A DNA stretch of 37,675 nucleotides. Source: an uncultured Marvinbryantia sp. GTDB lineage: Bacteria; Bacillota; Clostridia; Lachnospirales; Lachnospiraceae. Below are positions 8,041-15,944 of this stretch, piece after piece. Below the pieces are notes generated by a model that saw only the letters and a list, made by a program, of their open reading frames with translations, had not been told where the DNA came from and did not search any database. How positions within the stretch are numbered: position 1 is the first letter of the stretch; each line of letters begins with the position of its first letter. The stretch covers positions 1 through 37,675 of the forward strand of contig CALDMO010000015.1 of the NCBI GenBank assembly GCA_937915375.1, written 5' to 3'. Made by a program: the position numbers and the translations under genes.

Positions 8041-9591
8041 TTATTTTGCGTAATCAACTGCGCGCGATTCACGAATCACGCTGACTTTGATCTGTCCCGG
8101 ATATTCCAATTCAGCTTCAATCTGTTTGGAAATATCTCTCGCCAGTAATACCATATCGGCATCGCTGACTTTCTCAGGAACTACCATAATTCGAATCTCT
8201 CTACCTGCCTGAATAGCAAACGATTTATCAACGCCTTTAAATGCGTTTGAAATATCCTCTAACTGTTTTAATCTGTTGGTATATGTTTCCAGTGTTTCTC
8301 TTCTTGCACCTGGACGAGCCGCTGAAATCGTATCAGCTGCCTGTACGATACATGCAATCAAAGTTTCTGGTTCTACATCGCCATGATGTGATTCCACCGC
8401 ATTGATAACAGTCGCGGATTCTTTATATTTTTTACACAAATCCGCTCCAATCTGAATGTGAGATCCTTCAATCTCATGGTCGATGGATTTTCCGATGTCA
8501 TGCAATAAACCGGCACGCTTCGCCATGCGAATATCGAGACCGATTTCCCCTGCCAGTAAACCTGCCAGCTGCGCTACCTCGATAGAATGTTTAAGTGCGT
8601 TCTGACCATAACTGGTACGGAACTTCATTCTGCCAAGCAAGCGGATCAGCTCAGGGTGAATTCCATGTACGCCTACCTCTAATGCTGCTGCTTCGCCTTC
8701 CTCGCGAATCATTGTTTCTACTTCTTTTTGTGCCTTTTCAACCATTTCTTCGATTCTGGCCGGATGAATACGTCCGTCCACAATCAATTTTTCAAGCGCA
8801 ATCCTTGCAACCTCTCTCCGAATCGGATCGAAGCTGGATAAGATCACTGCCTCCGGTGTATCGTCGATGATCAGATCAACACCTGTCATCGTCTCGAGCG
8901 TACGGATATTTCTACCCTCACGTCCAATGATGCGTCCTTTCATCTCGTCACTCGGAAGCTGCACTACGGAGATCGTGGTTTCCGCTACATGATCAGCCGC
9001 ACAACGCTGAATCGCTGTTGCCACGTATTCCTTTGCTTTTTTACCTGCTTCTTCTTTTGCTCTGCTTTCCAACTCTTTATAGAGCCGGGCAGTGTCACTT
9101 TTTACTTCGTCTTCAACAGTTTTTAACAGATAGTCTTTTGCTTGTTCGGAGGTTAAGCCTGAGATTCTCTCCAGTTCCTGTACCTTCTTTTCGTGAATAC
9201 TTTCGATCTCCACGCTTTTTTTAGTTAACTCTTCTTCCTTTGCTGCAATGCTTGTCTCGCGTCTTTCCAGTGCATCAGACTTTTTATCAAGAGCTTCTTC
9301 TTTTGATAACACGCGCCGCTCATATTTCTGCAGCTCTGCTCTGCGTTCTTTGGTTTCCTTGTCCAATTCGTTTTTACGATTCATGGACTCCTCCTTGACC
9401 TCGAGCAATGCTTCGCGCTTCTTTGTCTCTGCAACTTTCAGAGCATCGTCTATTATATTTCTGGCTTTTTCTTCCGCGCTGCCAATCGTTTTTTCTGAAA
9501 CATTTTTACGATAGGCAACCGCAGCAAACCAGCTAATAGCCGCTGCAAGCAAGGCGACTGCAACACAGATAACAATCGTTATCGCATCCAC
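8041..9591 (-). CDS. rny: Ribonuclease Y
   Basis: A 516-residue membrane-anchored endoribonuclease that starts decay and processing of many mRNAs in Firmicutes. Domain order is an N-terminal membrane helix (about 4-26), a long charged coiled coil (about 30-200), a KH RNA-binding domain with GRIIGREGRNIRTLE, and an HD metal-dependent phosphohydrolase domain with AGLLHDIGKSIDHE. Length and order match the family. The start is GTG at 9591, seven bases after AGGAGG. It is transcribed from its own promoter, located in the tail of the truncated upstream gene, and ends in a clear terminator. Confidence 0.97.
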   Translation of the reverse strand: MDAITIVICVAVALLAAAISWFAAVAYRKNVSEKTIGSAEEKARNIIDDALKVAETKKREALLEVKEESMNRKNELDKETKERRAELQKYERRVLSKEEALDKKSDALERRETSIAAKEEELTKKSVEIESIHEKKVQELERISGLTSEQAKDYLLKTVEDEVKSDTARLYKELESRAKEEAGKKAKEYVATAIQRCAADHVAETTISVVQLPSDEMKGRIIGREGRNIRTLETMTGVDLIIDDTPEAVILSSFDPIRREVARIALEKLIVDGRIHPARIEEMVEKAQKEVETMIREEGEAAALEVGVHGIHPELIRLLGRMKFRTSYGQNALKHSIEVAQLAGLLAGEIGLDIRMAKRAGLLHDIGKSIDHEIEGSHIQIGADLCKKYKESATVINAVESHHGDVEPETLIACIVQAADTISAARPGARRETLETYTNRLKQLEDISNAFKGVDKSFAIQAGREIRIMVVPEKVSDADMVLLARDISKQIEAELEYPGQIKVSVIRESRAVDYAK

Positions 9592-9638
9592 AGGAACACC
9601 TCCTTATTTAATTTTCATTGTACAAATACAACACTACA

Positions 9639-9667
9639 ATTTTATACCGTTTTTATCTGTCTGTCAA
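9639..9667 (-). promoter_or_regulatory. Promoter of rny
   Basis: The minus strand shows a perfect TTGACA (9662-9667), a 17-base spacer and TAAAAT (9639-9644), about 50 bases before the rny start. It overlaps the last codons of the truncated phosphorylase reading frame. Confidence 0.75.
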
Positions 9668-10136
9668 GCATATAGAACGAATTATTGGTAATATTCCACA
9701 ATAACTGTGTGACTTTTCCTGCCTGTTTCCAAAACTTTCCTTTCCAGAGCTGCCGCTTTACAGCCGTCATTCTCCCTTCCGGATTTCTGGCAGAGTGCGT
9801 AAAACCGCCCGCTGAAATAATTTCACAAACCCCATAACCTATTAGCCAGTCAAGTATTTGCGCAGCGGCGGCAACGCCGACAGGTGCCTGACAGAGAACG
9901 ATTTCTTCTCCTTTATATTTTGTTACATAAATAGGATAACTCTTTGTTTCACTCATAAAAGATGATACTTGTTTCGTATCAGACTTGTTAGCATACTCAT
10001 CTATATAATTGCCGAGAAATGCGAATACGCATTTTTTCGGAAGCTTGAGATTTAGATTTTCATGATCAGGGCTTATGACTGCTGTTTGTTCCGGATCAAA
10101 CTCTAATATTGGTATCTCATTTTTTATAATTCCCAT
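9642..10136 (-). pseudogene. Truncated nucleoside phosphorylase (phosphorylase superfamily)
   Basis: The first 110 residues look like the N-terminal half of a Firmicutes nucleoside phosphorylase: IPILEFDPEQTAVISPDHENL, then FAFLGNYIDEYA, then YKGEEIVLCQAPVGVAAAAQILDWLIGYGV. After EIISAGG the expected glycine-rich segment (STGSCGAL type) and the substrate-binding second half are missing. Instead about 50 residues of unrelated low-quality sequence (KRQLWKGKFWKQAGK) lead to a stop. Intact relatives are, from memory, about 280 residues; this one has 164. The last codons are made of the rny promoter, so the tail is unlikely to be under protein selection. The start and its AAGGTGAT ribosome site remain intact. 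A gene ended by deletion or frameshift is the best reading. Confidence 0.75.
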
Positions 10137-10281
10137 ATCATCACCTTACAAATATTCAAAAAACTTAAAACTTTTAAACTTGCCTTCTAATAGCTAATCT
10201 CTCTTTCACGTAAAAAAAGTCGGCATCTGCATGAATCGATACAGGTGCTTCTGGTAAGGAAACAGGAAATGGCCTTGTTTC

Positions 10282-10314
10282 TTGTATTGTAACGCTTTTA
10301 TCGTTACAATACAA
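10282..10314. repeat. Perfect 13-bp inverted repeat with 7-base loop
   Basis: TTGTATTGTAACG (10282-10294) is followed by CTTTTAT and then its exact reverse complement (10302-10314). No T-tract follows immediately on either strand, so it is not a standard terminator; an operator or a relic end is possible. Confidence 0.7.
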
Positions 10315-10405
10315 ACACTATTTTTCTGTTTTGTATCTGATTGGGACACTTACTATTTACCATTGGAAAACGAAATTCTGCAATGGCAAAAATTAGCACA
10401 TGAGC

Positions 10406-10445
10406 ATTCTACCGCCGGTTTCCCGCCCAAAACCGGCGATTCTAC
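10406..10445. repeat. 9-bp inverted repeat exactly bracketed by 7-base direct repeats
   Basis: CGCCGGTTT (10413-10421), an 8-base loop, and AAACCGGCG (10430-10438) form a GC-rich hairpin. ATTCTAC occurs directly before it (10406-10412) and directly after it (10439-10445). The arrangement resembles a tiny inserted element with target-site duplications, but could be coincidence. Confidence 0.6.
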
Positions 10446-10455
10446 TGTCTGTCGG

Positions 10456-10484
10456 TTGCTGTTTTTGCCTTTACGCGCTAGAAT
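10456..10484 (+). promoter_or_regulatory. Promoter of the XRE regulator
   Basis: TTGCTG (10456-10461), a 17-base spacer and TAGAAT (10479-10484), ending 32 bases before the ATG at 10517. Confidence 0.55.
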
Positions 10485-10516
10485 AAAGCTATCAAAAACA
10501 ACGCGAGGTGAGCATC

Positions 10517-11287
10517 ATGTTTGAAATCGATAAAGCACAATTCGGCGCATTTCTAAGTGCGCAGCGCAAAGAAAAAGGTTATACACAAAAAGAACTTGCC
10601 CAGAAACTTTTCCTTTCTGACAAGGCAATCAGCAAATGGGAGCGTGGACTTAGTATGCCGGACATTTCCTTACTGATTCCTCTCTCGGAAATTCTCGACG
10701 TGAGCGTAACAGAGCTTCTGGAAGGCAAAAAACTGGAGACAACGTCCTTCTTAAATATGGTACAGGCAGAGGAACTCGTCAAAAAAGCCCTGACTTTTTC
10801 AGAAATTTCTCCCGAACAGGAAAAAGAGCAAAAAAAGCGTCGCGCGCTCAGCTTTGCCTTCTGTTTGCTGGCAAACGGCTGTCTGCTCCTTACGCTGCTC
10901 CTGCTCGGATACGACTGGAGTATCTACTATACCGAAATCTATAATTACGAAATCCTTGCCGCCATTTTCGGCGCATACTTCTGGCTATTCGCCAAAACGC
11001 GCCTGCCTGTCTATTATGATGAAAATAAGATCTCCGCTTTCAGCGACGGTCCTTTCCGCATAAATCTGCCAGGCGTTCATTTTAACAACAGCAACTGGCC
11101 GCATGTCGTAAAAGTAGGGCGCATCTGGACCGGAGCAATGCTGATCCTGCATCCACTGTTTTGCCTGCTCGGCACGCAGCTGTTTCCGCAGCTTTTGTTT
11201 TCTTTTCCACTGAAGATAATTCTTCTATTTCTCATCCTCGGAAGTCTTTTCCTGCCGATGATTTATGTCGGTCGAAAATATAGGTAG
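10517..11287 (+). CDS. Membrane-tethered XRE-family transcriptional regulator
   Basis: A 256-residue one-component regulator. Residues 5-60 form a Cro/CI-type helix-turn-helix (RKEKGYTQKELAQKLFLSDK, then AISKWERGLSMPDISLL). A linker follows with the usual LEVSVTELL-like end, then four hydrophobic segments (about 106-122, 133-152, 202-220 and 225-250). A protein of this shape should sit in the membrane with the DNA-binding domain in the cytoplasm. Such regulators are common in Clostridia; the signal is unknown. The ATG at 10517 is preferred to the GTG at 10508 because GAGG lies about 8 bases before it. It is transcribed alone and ends in a strong shared terminator. Confidence 0.88.
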   Translation: MFEIDKAQFGAFLSAQRKEKGYTQKELAQKLFLSDKAISKWERGLSMPDISLLIPLSEILDVSVTELLEGKKLETTSFLNMVQAEELVKKALTFSEISPEQEKEQKKRRALSFAFCLLANGCLLLTLLLLGYDWSIYYTEIYNYEILAAIFGAYFWLFAKTRLPVYYDENKISAFSDGPFRINLPGVHFNNSNWPHVVKVGRIWTGAMLILHPLFCLLGTQLFPQLLFSFPLKIILLFLILGSLFLPMIYVGRKYR

Positions 11288-11330
11288 CATTTCCCGATTC
11301 GACTTTTGTGAAAAAACTTTCTCATATCAC

Positions 11331-11369
11331 AAAAAAGAAATGACAGCGCTGATCTGTCATTTCTTTTTT
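11331..11369. terminator. Bidirectional rho-independent terminator
   Basis: A 16-bp perfect stem (11331-11346 with 11354-11369) around a 7-base loop. The outer arms are A6 and T6, so it has a U-tract on both strands. It separates the convergent XRE regulator and cytidylate-kinase-like genes. Confidence 0.92.
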
Positions 11370-11421
11370 CGTTCCTTCAGACTGTTCTCTGTGTCTGAAC
11401 TTCTTATATATAGCGCTCTTA

Positions 11422-12021
11422 TTATTCTAATCCCGCGCGCTTTCTAATGTATGCCTCCAGTGTATTCACTGTTTCCGCAATCCCCAGACGGCTGCTGTTG
11501 ATACACAGATCATATGTACGGGAATCGCCCCATTTATCCTCGCAATAATAATTATGATAGCGCTTTCTGTACTGGTCATGACGCAGCATCTTGCCAAGCG
11601 CTTCTATTTCTGACAATTGATACAACTCCATTATGCGTTTACGTTTTACTTCTCTGTCCCCTAAAATAAACAAAGAAACCAGCCCCGGGTACTCCTGCAG
11701 AATCGTCTCGGCACAGCGTCCGACTACCACAAAGGATTCTCCTTCTTTCGCTTTTTCTTTCAAATAATCAAACTGCATCAGTGTAATGTTTTCCTCTGCC
11801 GAACTGGAATATCCGTTGACATTTCTTGATAAAAAAAGCTTACGAGGTTTTTCGTCAAACTTGTGCAAGTTATTCGGATCAACATTATGTTTCTTCGCGA
11901 CCTCATCCAAAAGATTGTGGTCATACAGCTTCAGGCCAAACCGTTCTGCAAGCGCTACGGAAATCTCGTGACCGCCGCTTCCAAACTCCCGCCCAACAGA
12001 AATAATTAACTGTGATTTCAT
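11422..12021 (-). CDS. Cytidylate kinase-like family protein
   Basis: A 199-residue P-loop protein. It opens with ISVGREFGSGGHEISVALAE (7-26), the nucleotide-binding start typical of the cytidylate-kinase-like (Cmk2) family, then LYDHNLLDEVAKKH. Later come FVVVGRCAETIL and a basic lid-like region (REVKRKRIMELYQLSE). These proteins are smaller and more divergent than CMP kinase itself; a nucleotide kinase activity is likely, but the substrate is unproven. The start at 12021 follows AGGG at about 8 bases; the GTG three codons earlier abuts that site. It lies 113 bases after the permease gene and ends at the bidirectional terminator. Confidence 0.85.
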   Translation of the reverse strand: MKSQLIISVGREFGSGGHEISVALAERFGLKLYDHNLLDEVAKKHNVDPNNLHKFDEKPRKLFLSRNVNGYSSSAEENITLMQFDYLKEKAKEGESFVVVGRCAETILQEYPGLVSLFILGDREVKRKRIMELYQLSEIEALGKMLRHDQYRKRYHNYYCEDKWGDSRTYDLCINSSRLGIAETVNTLEAYIRKRAGLE

Positions 12022-12134
12022 GGTTTTCACCCTTTCCCATTTTTATTCTATGATTGCATATGCCTTTACTTTCGGCTTTATCCAGACATTCTGCCGCATT
12101 ACAGACCTATTTTCTGCAGCGAGCAATCCCCTGT

Positions 12135-13490
12135 CTAGAAATAACGTGCATAAATGCAAAGCATGGAAATCGTCACTACCAAAAGCGTTGCCGGAACAGA
12201 ATACTTACAGTATTTTCCCCATCCGATCGGATATCCCTGTTTTGACGATACGGAAATGCCGACTACATTTGCAGAAGCCCCAATCGGAGTTGCACTGCCG
12301 CCAATATCGGTTCCCATAGAAAGCGTCCATGCCAGCACGGACAGATCTACTCCCTGCATCGCTGATAAACTCTTAATTACCGGAATCATTGTTGCCGCAA
12401 ACGGAATATTATCCACAAAAGCACTCGCAAATGCGGAAATCCAGAGAATAATCGCAATCATCAGTTTCGTATTGGAACCGCTGATGTCGCTGATAAATCC
12501 AGCGATCAGCTCCAGTACACCTGTCTGCTCCAGACCGCCGACTACAATAAAGAGCCCCGTAAAAAACATCAATGTTTTATAATCTACCCTCTTGATCAGT
12601 TTCCATGCATATTTGTGCTGAATCACCAATGTCAGTACAGCAATAAATACTCCAATAAACGCAACCGTCAATCCAGTAGACGCATGGGTAAGAAGCAGTA
12701 CGACCGCTACCGCAAAAATAAAAATACTGCATAAAAATTCTTTTTTATCCGTAATCGCTTCACTTGGTTTCGGATACGTTACCTGCGCGGACACCGCCGC
12801 CTGAGAAGCCTTCAATTCCTTATGAAAGCAAAGATAAAAGTATATTATCACAACCACCAGAGAAATACCAGCGATCACACCGGTATTTGTCATGAAATCT
12901 CCAAACGTATAACCGAGAGATGTTCCAATGATAATGTTTGGCGGATCACCGCACATAGTAGCCGAACCGCCGAGATTCGCACAAAAAATCTCTGCGATAA
13001 TCATCGGAATCGGATTGCATTTCAATAGCTGACATAATTCCACCGTAACCGCCGCTAAAAACAGAATAACAGTAATACTGTCAATAAACATGGACAGAAA
13101 CGCAGACATCAACATAAACACAATAAAAATAGAAACCGTTTTATAGTTTACCATTCTGGCAAGCTGCAGACAGAGCCAGCGGAAGAAACCGGTTTCCCCC
13201 ATTCCTTCTACCATCACCATCATTCCGGCGATAAACAGAATCGTTGCCCAGTTAATACCTGCTGAAGATTCTGCCGCCTCGCTTCCGGCATGCCAAAATT
13301 CTACAGTAAAAATACTCTGAAGATTTAATGTATCCATAATGGCCTGCGGACTGTGCATACAAATGCCGAATACCAGCACCAGCATCAAAAGACCGCAGCC
13401 AAGTGTTACGTAATGGCGTTCGATTTTTTCCATAACGATCATCAAAAACATGACCAGAAAAATCGCAATCGCTAAAATTTGTGCTATCAT
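12135..13490 (-). CDS. NhaD/ArsB/SLC13-type ion permease
   Basis: A 451-residue polytopic membrane protein with about eleven hydrophobic segments. The family hallmarks are two similar halves, each with a re-entrant helix: FIDSITVILFLAAVTVELC in the first half followed by ANLGGSATMCGDPPNIIIG, and FVDNIPFAATMIPVIKSL in the second followed by GTDIGGSATPIGASANVVG. The paired GGSAT-(C)GDPPN and GGSAT-PIGASAN segments line the transport site. This places it in the ion transporter superfamily with NhaD sodium/proton antiporters, ArsB and citrate carriers; the exact ion is not decidable. The start ATG at 13490 is chosen by an AAAGGA site. It lies 48 bases after a small membrane protein gene, probably on one transcript. 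Confidence 0.88.
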   Translation of the reverse strand: MIAQILAIAIFLVMFLMIVMEKIERHYVTLGCGLLMLVLVFGICMHSPQAIMDTLNLQSIFTVEFWHAGSEAAESSAGINWATILFIAGMMVMVEGMGETGFFRWLCLQLARMVNYKTVSIFIVFMLMSAFLSMFIDSITVILFLAAVTVELCQLLKCNPIPMIIAEIFCANLGGSATMCGDPPNIIIGTSLGYTFGDFMTNTGVIAGISLVVVIIYFYLCFHKELKASQAAVSAQVTYPKPSEAITDKKEFLCSIFIFAVAVVLLLTHASTGLTVAFIGVFIAVLTLVIQHKYAWKLIKRVDYKTLMFFTGLFIVVGGLEQTGVLELIAGFISDISGSNTKLMIAIILWISAFASAFVDNIPFAATMIPVIKSLSAMQGVDLSVLAWTLSMGTDIGGSATPIGASANVVGISVSSKQGYPIGWGKYCKYSVPATLLVVTISMLCIYARYF

Positions 13491-13538
13491 TTCATTTTTT
13501 CCTTTCTTCGCATTCCCTGTCAAACAGGCATATTCTTT

Positions 13539-13964
13539 TTATGAATATACGAAAAATTTTTTTCGCCCGTCTGCATTTCGAAGAAAGTTTAAAATCCGCA
13601 CCAGTTCACACGTCGGTCGCTCGCTGAATTGATAGACCTCGCCCATAAAGCGTTTCAGCTGTGCTGCAGTAAACACCAGATAAGCAAAAAATAAAAGCTC
13701 CAGATGCCGCAGAAATCCCTCCTCATGCCCATTCCGACACTCAACATTTTCCAGCACAGAGGAAACCGTATCCATCAGCTCTTCTTCCGCAAAAAGAACC
13801 GGTCGCTTTTGACAAAAGCACGGCTTTGTAATTTCCGAATAAGAGGCCTGAAATGAACGAAATGCCCGAACACTTTCATGAAATTCCGAGCTAAACCAGA
13901 ATATCGCTATCGCCAAAATGCAGCAAATAAGCACAAGATTCTGTATCTGTTTTCCTACTCTCAT
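13539..13964 (-). CDS. Small two-helix membrane protein of unknown function
   Basis: A 141-residue protein with an N-terminal hydrophobic helix (about 9-26, LVLICCILAIAIFWF) and a second hydrophobic stretch (about 93-108, LLFFAYLVFTAA). Between them is a loop with two close Cys residues (PCFCQ) and another Cys (VECRN), possibly extracytoplasmic. I do not recognise the family. AGGAGG lies 7 bases before the ATG at 13964, and a near-consensus promoter lies upstream, so it is a real gene. It precedes the NhaD/ArsB-type permease by 48 bases and may be an accessory of it, by position only. Confidence 0.7.
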   Translation of the reverse strand: MRVGKQIQNLVLICCILAIAIFWFSSEFHESVRAFRSFQASYSEITKPCFCQKRPVLFAEEELMDTVSSVLENVECRNGHEEGFLRHLELLFFAYLVFTAAQLKRFMGEVYQFSERPTCELVRILNFLRNADGRKKFFVYS

Positions 13965-13999
13965 CTTCAAGCCTCCTCTTCCGTTCAAATATCAGGCTA

Positions 14000-14028
14000 A
14001 ATATAGACCTTTTTTTACACACTGTCAA
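14000..14028 (-). promoter_or_regulatory. Promoter of the small membrane protein and permease genes
   Basis: Minus-strand TTGACA (14023-14028), 17-base spacer, TATATT (14000-14005). The start point would be about 30 bases before the ATG at 13964. Confidence 0.75.
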
Positions 14029-14149
14029 GCAATCCGATTTGCAGTCCTCTCATCGTTTTATCCTGTTATTTTACTATTATTTTTGATATTCTGCCGATAT
14101 TTATATCCTGTTTTTCACAAATACCGGCAGTACCACCAATTTCAAAAAA

Positions 14150-14190
14150 ATACCGGAAAACACGCTTATAATCTTGCTGTTTTCCGGTAT
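14150..14190 (-). terminator. Terminator of the recA-recX transcript
   Basis: A 13-bp perfect stem (14150-14162 with 14178-14190, core ACCGGAAAACA) around a 15-base loop, followed on the minus strand by a run of T. It starts 33 bases after the recX stop. Confidence 0.85.
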
Positions 14191-14223
14191 AAAAAATTCT
14201 GTTATTTTCTGATTTATGTGCAA

Positions 14224-14685
14224 TTAGTAATCTTCTCTTTTCAGGGCATTCATAATTGCGCTGCTCCGAAAGCCTTTGCGCGCCAAAAATGCGTACATTC
14301 TTCGGGTTTCTGATAAATCTGCTGTCTGAGCATCATAATGCCGTTTTTCCACCCAGTACTGTATCAGTTCTTCTTCCGGTATCTGCTCCGTTTCCTCAAA
14401 CGCCTGACGCACAATTTCTCGGTCAATCCCTTTTTGAAGCAACTCCTGCTCTATCTGCCGTCTGCTCCTGCGTGCTTTTTTTTCCTCTATGTACTGCGCC
14501 GCGTAACGGGAATCATCCACATAGCGATACGACTTTACATATGCGATTGCTTCCTCTATCACTTCCAGCGGATATTCTGTTTTTCCCATCCGCAATTTAT
14601 CACGCAGCTGTTTTTCTGTATAATCCCGTTTTTCCAACAGGTGCATACAGCGGAGCTTCGCCTGTTTTTGCAGATCATATGTCAT
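14224..14685 (-). CDS. recX: Recombination regulator RecX
   Basis: A 153-residue, mainly helical, charged protein of the RecX family, which binds RecA filaments and limits recombinase activity. Family features are the repeated three-helix pattern: CMHLLEKRDYTEKQLRDKL, then YVDDSRYAAQYIEEK with a basic patch ARRSRRQIEQELLQKGI, and a final ARKGFRSSAIMNAL. It starts 13 bases after the recA stop, so it is co-transcribed with recA and shares its SOS control. The ATG at 14685 has only a modest AAGG site about 10 bases upstream. Length is at the short end of the family. Confidence 0.93.
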   Translation of the reverse strand: MTYDLQKQAKLRCMHLLEKRDYTEKQLRDKLRMGKTEYPLEVIEEAIAYVKSYRYVDDSRYAAQYIEEKKARRSRRQIEQELLQKGIDREIVRQAFEETEQIPEEELIQYWVEKRHYDAQTADLSETRRMYAFLARKGFRSSAIMNALKREDY

Positions 14686-14698
14686 GCCATTTTACCCT

Positions 14699-15727
14699 TT
14701 ATTCTTCTTTTTCTGTTTCCGCTTCCGGTACAGCACCCTGCAGATTGTAATGACTGCGCACTTTTGCCTCTACTTCCTCAAGGATCTCCGGATGTTCTTT
14801 TAAATAAGTTTTTGTATTTTCACGGCCCTGACCAATCTTTGTCTCATTGTAAGCATACCATGCACCGCTCTTATTGATAATACCAAGGTTTGCCGCCAGA
14901 TCAAGAATGTCTCCTTCTCTTGAAATGCCCTGCCCAAACATAATATCAAACTCTGCCTCTTTAAACGGCGGTGCAATCTTGTTTTTTACAACCTTAATAC
15001 GGGTACGGTTTCCGACAACCTCTCCGGCCTGTTTTAAAGTCTCAATCCTGCGCACATCCAGACGGATGGAGGAATAAAATTTCAGCGCGCGCCCACCAGT
15101 GGTCGTCTCCGGATTACCGAACATCACTCCGACTTTTTCACGAAGCTGGTTAATAAAAATAACTACACAGTTTGATTTGCTGATTACTGCGGTCAGTTTA
15201 CGCAGCGCCTGAGACATCAGACGCGCCTGCAGACCCACATGAGAATCTCCCATGTCGCCGTCGATTTCTGCTTTTGGAACAAGTGCCGCAACCGAGTCCA
15301 CAATAATGATGTCTACCGCGCCGGAACGCACCAGCGTTTCCGTAATCTCCAACGCCTGCTCGCCGTTATCCGGCTGAGAGATATAAAGATTGTCAATATC
15401 TACTCCAATCTTACCCGCGTATGCCGGATCAAGCGCATGCTCTGCATCAATAAATCCTGCCACACCGCCGCGCTTTTGCACCTCAGCTACCATATGCAGA
15501 GCAACTGTTGTCTTACCGCTGGACTCCGGACCGTAAATCTCTATAATACGTCCTTTCGGAATACCGCCAAGTCCAAGCGCGATATCCAGGCTCAGAGAGC
15601 CTGTTGGAATCGTCTCCACATTCATATTTTTACCGGAATCGCCAAGTTTCATCACGGAGCCTTTGCCAAACTGTTTTTCAATCTGAGAAAGCGCCGCATC
15701 CAATGCTTTCATTCTATCTTCATTCAT
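14699..15727 (-). CDS. recA: Recombinase RecA
   Basis: A 342-residue RecA. It forms ATP-dependent filaments on single-stranded DNA for homologous recombination and triggers LexA self-cleavage. The Walker A motif GPESSGKTT lies at 66-74; the Walker B region is VDIIIVDSVAALVPK, followed by the L1/L2 DNA-binding loops (GDSHVGLQARLMSQALRKL and FGNPETTTGGRALKFY). The C-terminus is acidic, as usual. No intein or interruption is seen. The start ATG at 15727 has GAGGAG 8 bases upstream. The promoter and SOS box lie within 75 bases, and recX follows. Confidence 0.98.
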   Translation of the reverse strand: MNEDRMKALDAALSQIEKQFGKGSVMKLGDSGKNMNVETIPTGSLSLDIALGLGGIPKGRIIEIYGPESSGKTTVALHMVAEVQKRGGVAGFIDAEHALDPAYAGKIGVDIDNLYISQPDNGEQALEITETLVRSGAVDIIIVDSVAALVPKAEIDGDMGDSHVGLQARLMSQALRKLTAVISKSNCVVIFINQLREKVGVMFGNPETTTGGRALKFYSSIRLDVRRIETLKQAGEVVGNRTRIKVVKNKIAPPFKEAEFDIMFGQGISREGDILDLAANLGIINKSGAWYAYNETKIGQGRENTKTYLKEHPEILEEVEAKVRSHYNLQGAVPEAETEKEE

Positions 15728-15744
15728 ATTGATTTCTCCTCATG

Positions 15745-15758
15745 CGAACTAATGTTCG
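15745..15758. promoter_or_regulatory. LexA (SOS) operator of recA
   Basis: CGAACTAATGTTCG is a palindrome of the Gram-positive SOS-box form CGAAC-N4-GTTCG. It lies just downstream of the recA -10, between the predicted start point and the ribosome site, where bound LexA would block transcription. Confidence 0.85.
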
Positions 15759-15771
15759 TTTTTCTTTTTTC

Positions 15772-15800
15772 ATATTAGAACATTTTATTTTAAATGTCAA
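15772..15800 (-). promoter_or_regulatory. Promoter of recA
   Basis: Minus-strand TTGACA (15795-15800), 17-base spacer, TAATAT (15772-15777), with the SOS box 14 bases further on. Confidence 0.85.
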
Positions 15801-15911
15801 CACTTATTTTCCGACTGTCCCCTATACTTCTTCTTTCAGATGCGGTTTTATAATATCACATATTTATATCATTTTCAACTCTTATTGTATAAAAACCATT
15901 ATTTAAACCGA

Positions 15912-15938
15912 CAAAAAGAGCACCCTTTCAGATGCTCT
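15912..15938 (-). terminator. Terminator of the topB/beta-helix protein transcript
   Basis: On the minus strand AGAGCATC (15931-15938) pairs with GGTGCTCT (15917-15924), one wobble, followed by TTTTT. It begins 7 bases after the stop codon at 15945. Confidence 0.8.
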
Positions 15939-15944
15939 CTCGCG

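Larger units (their letters stand above)
10137..10455. other. Gene-poor stretch with two perfect hairpins
   Basis: No convincing gene. A minus-strand frame closed by a TAA at 10174-10176 reads back as protein-like sequence (ending HADADFFYVKERLAIRR) for about 45 codons without a start, so it may be the C-terminal relic of a lost gene. The stretch also contains a 13-bp perfect inverted repeat (10282-10314) and a 9-bp GC-rich one flanked by 7-base direct repeats (10406-10445). Together with the truncated phosphorylase next door, this looks like a site of past deletion or insertion. Confidence 0.5.

Noticed and set aside
10282..10524. Plus-strand open frame of 80 codons before the XRE regulator gene
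   Set aside because: It begins inside a perfect palindrome, has no ribosome site, runs through the XRE promoter and overlaps the regulator's start; protein-like patches are too short to support a gene.
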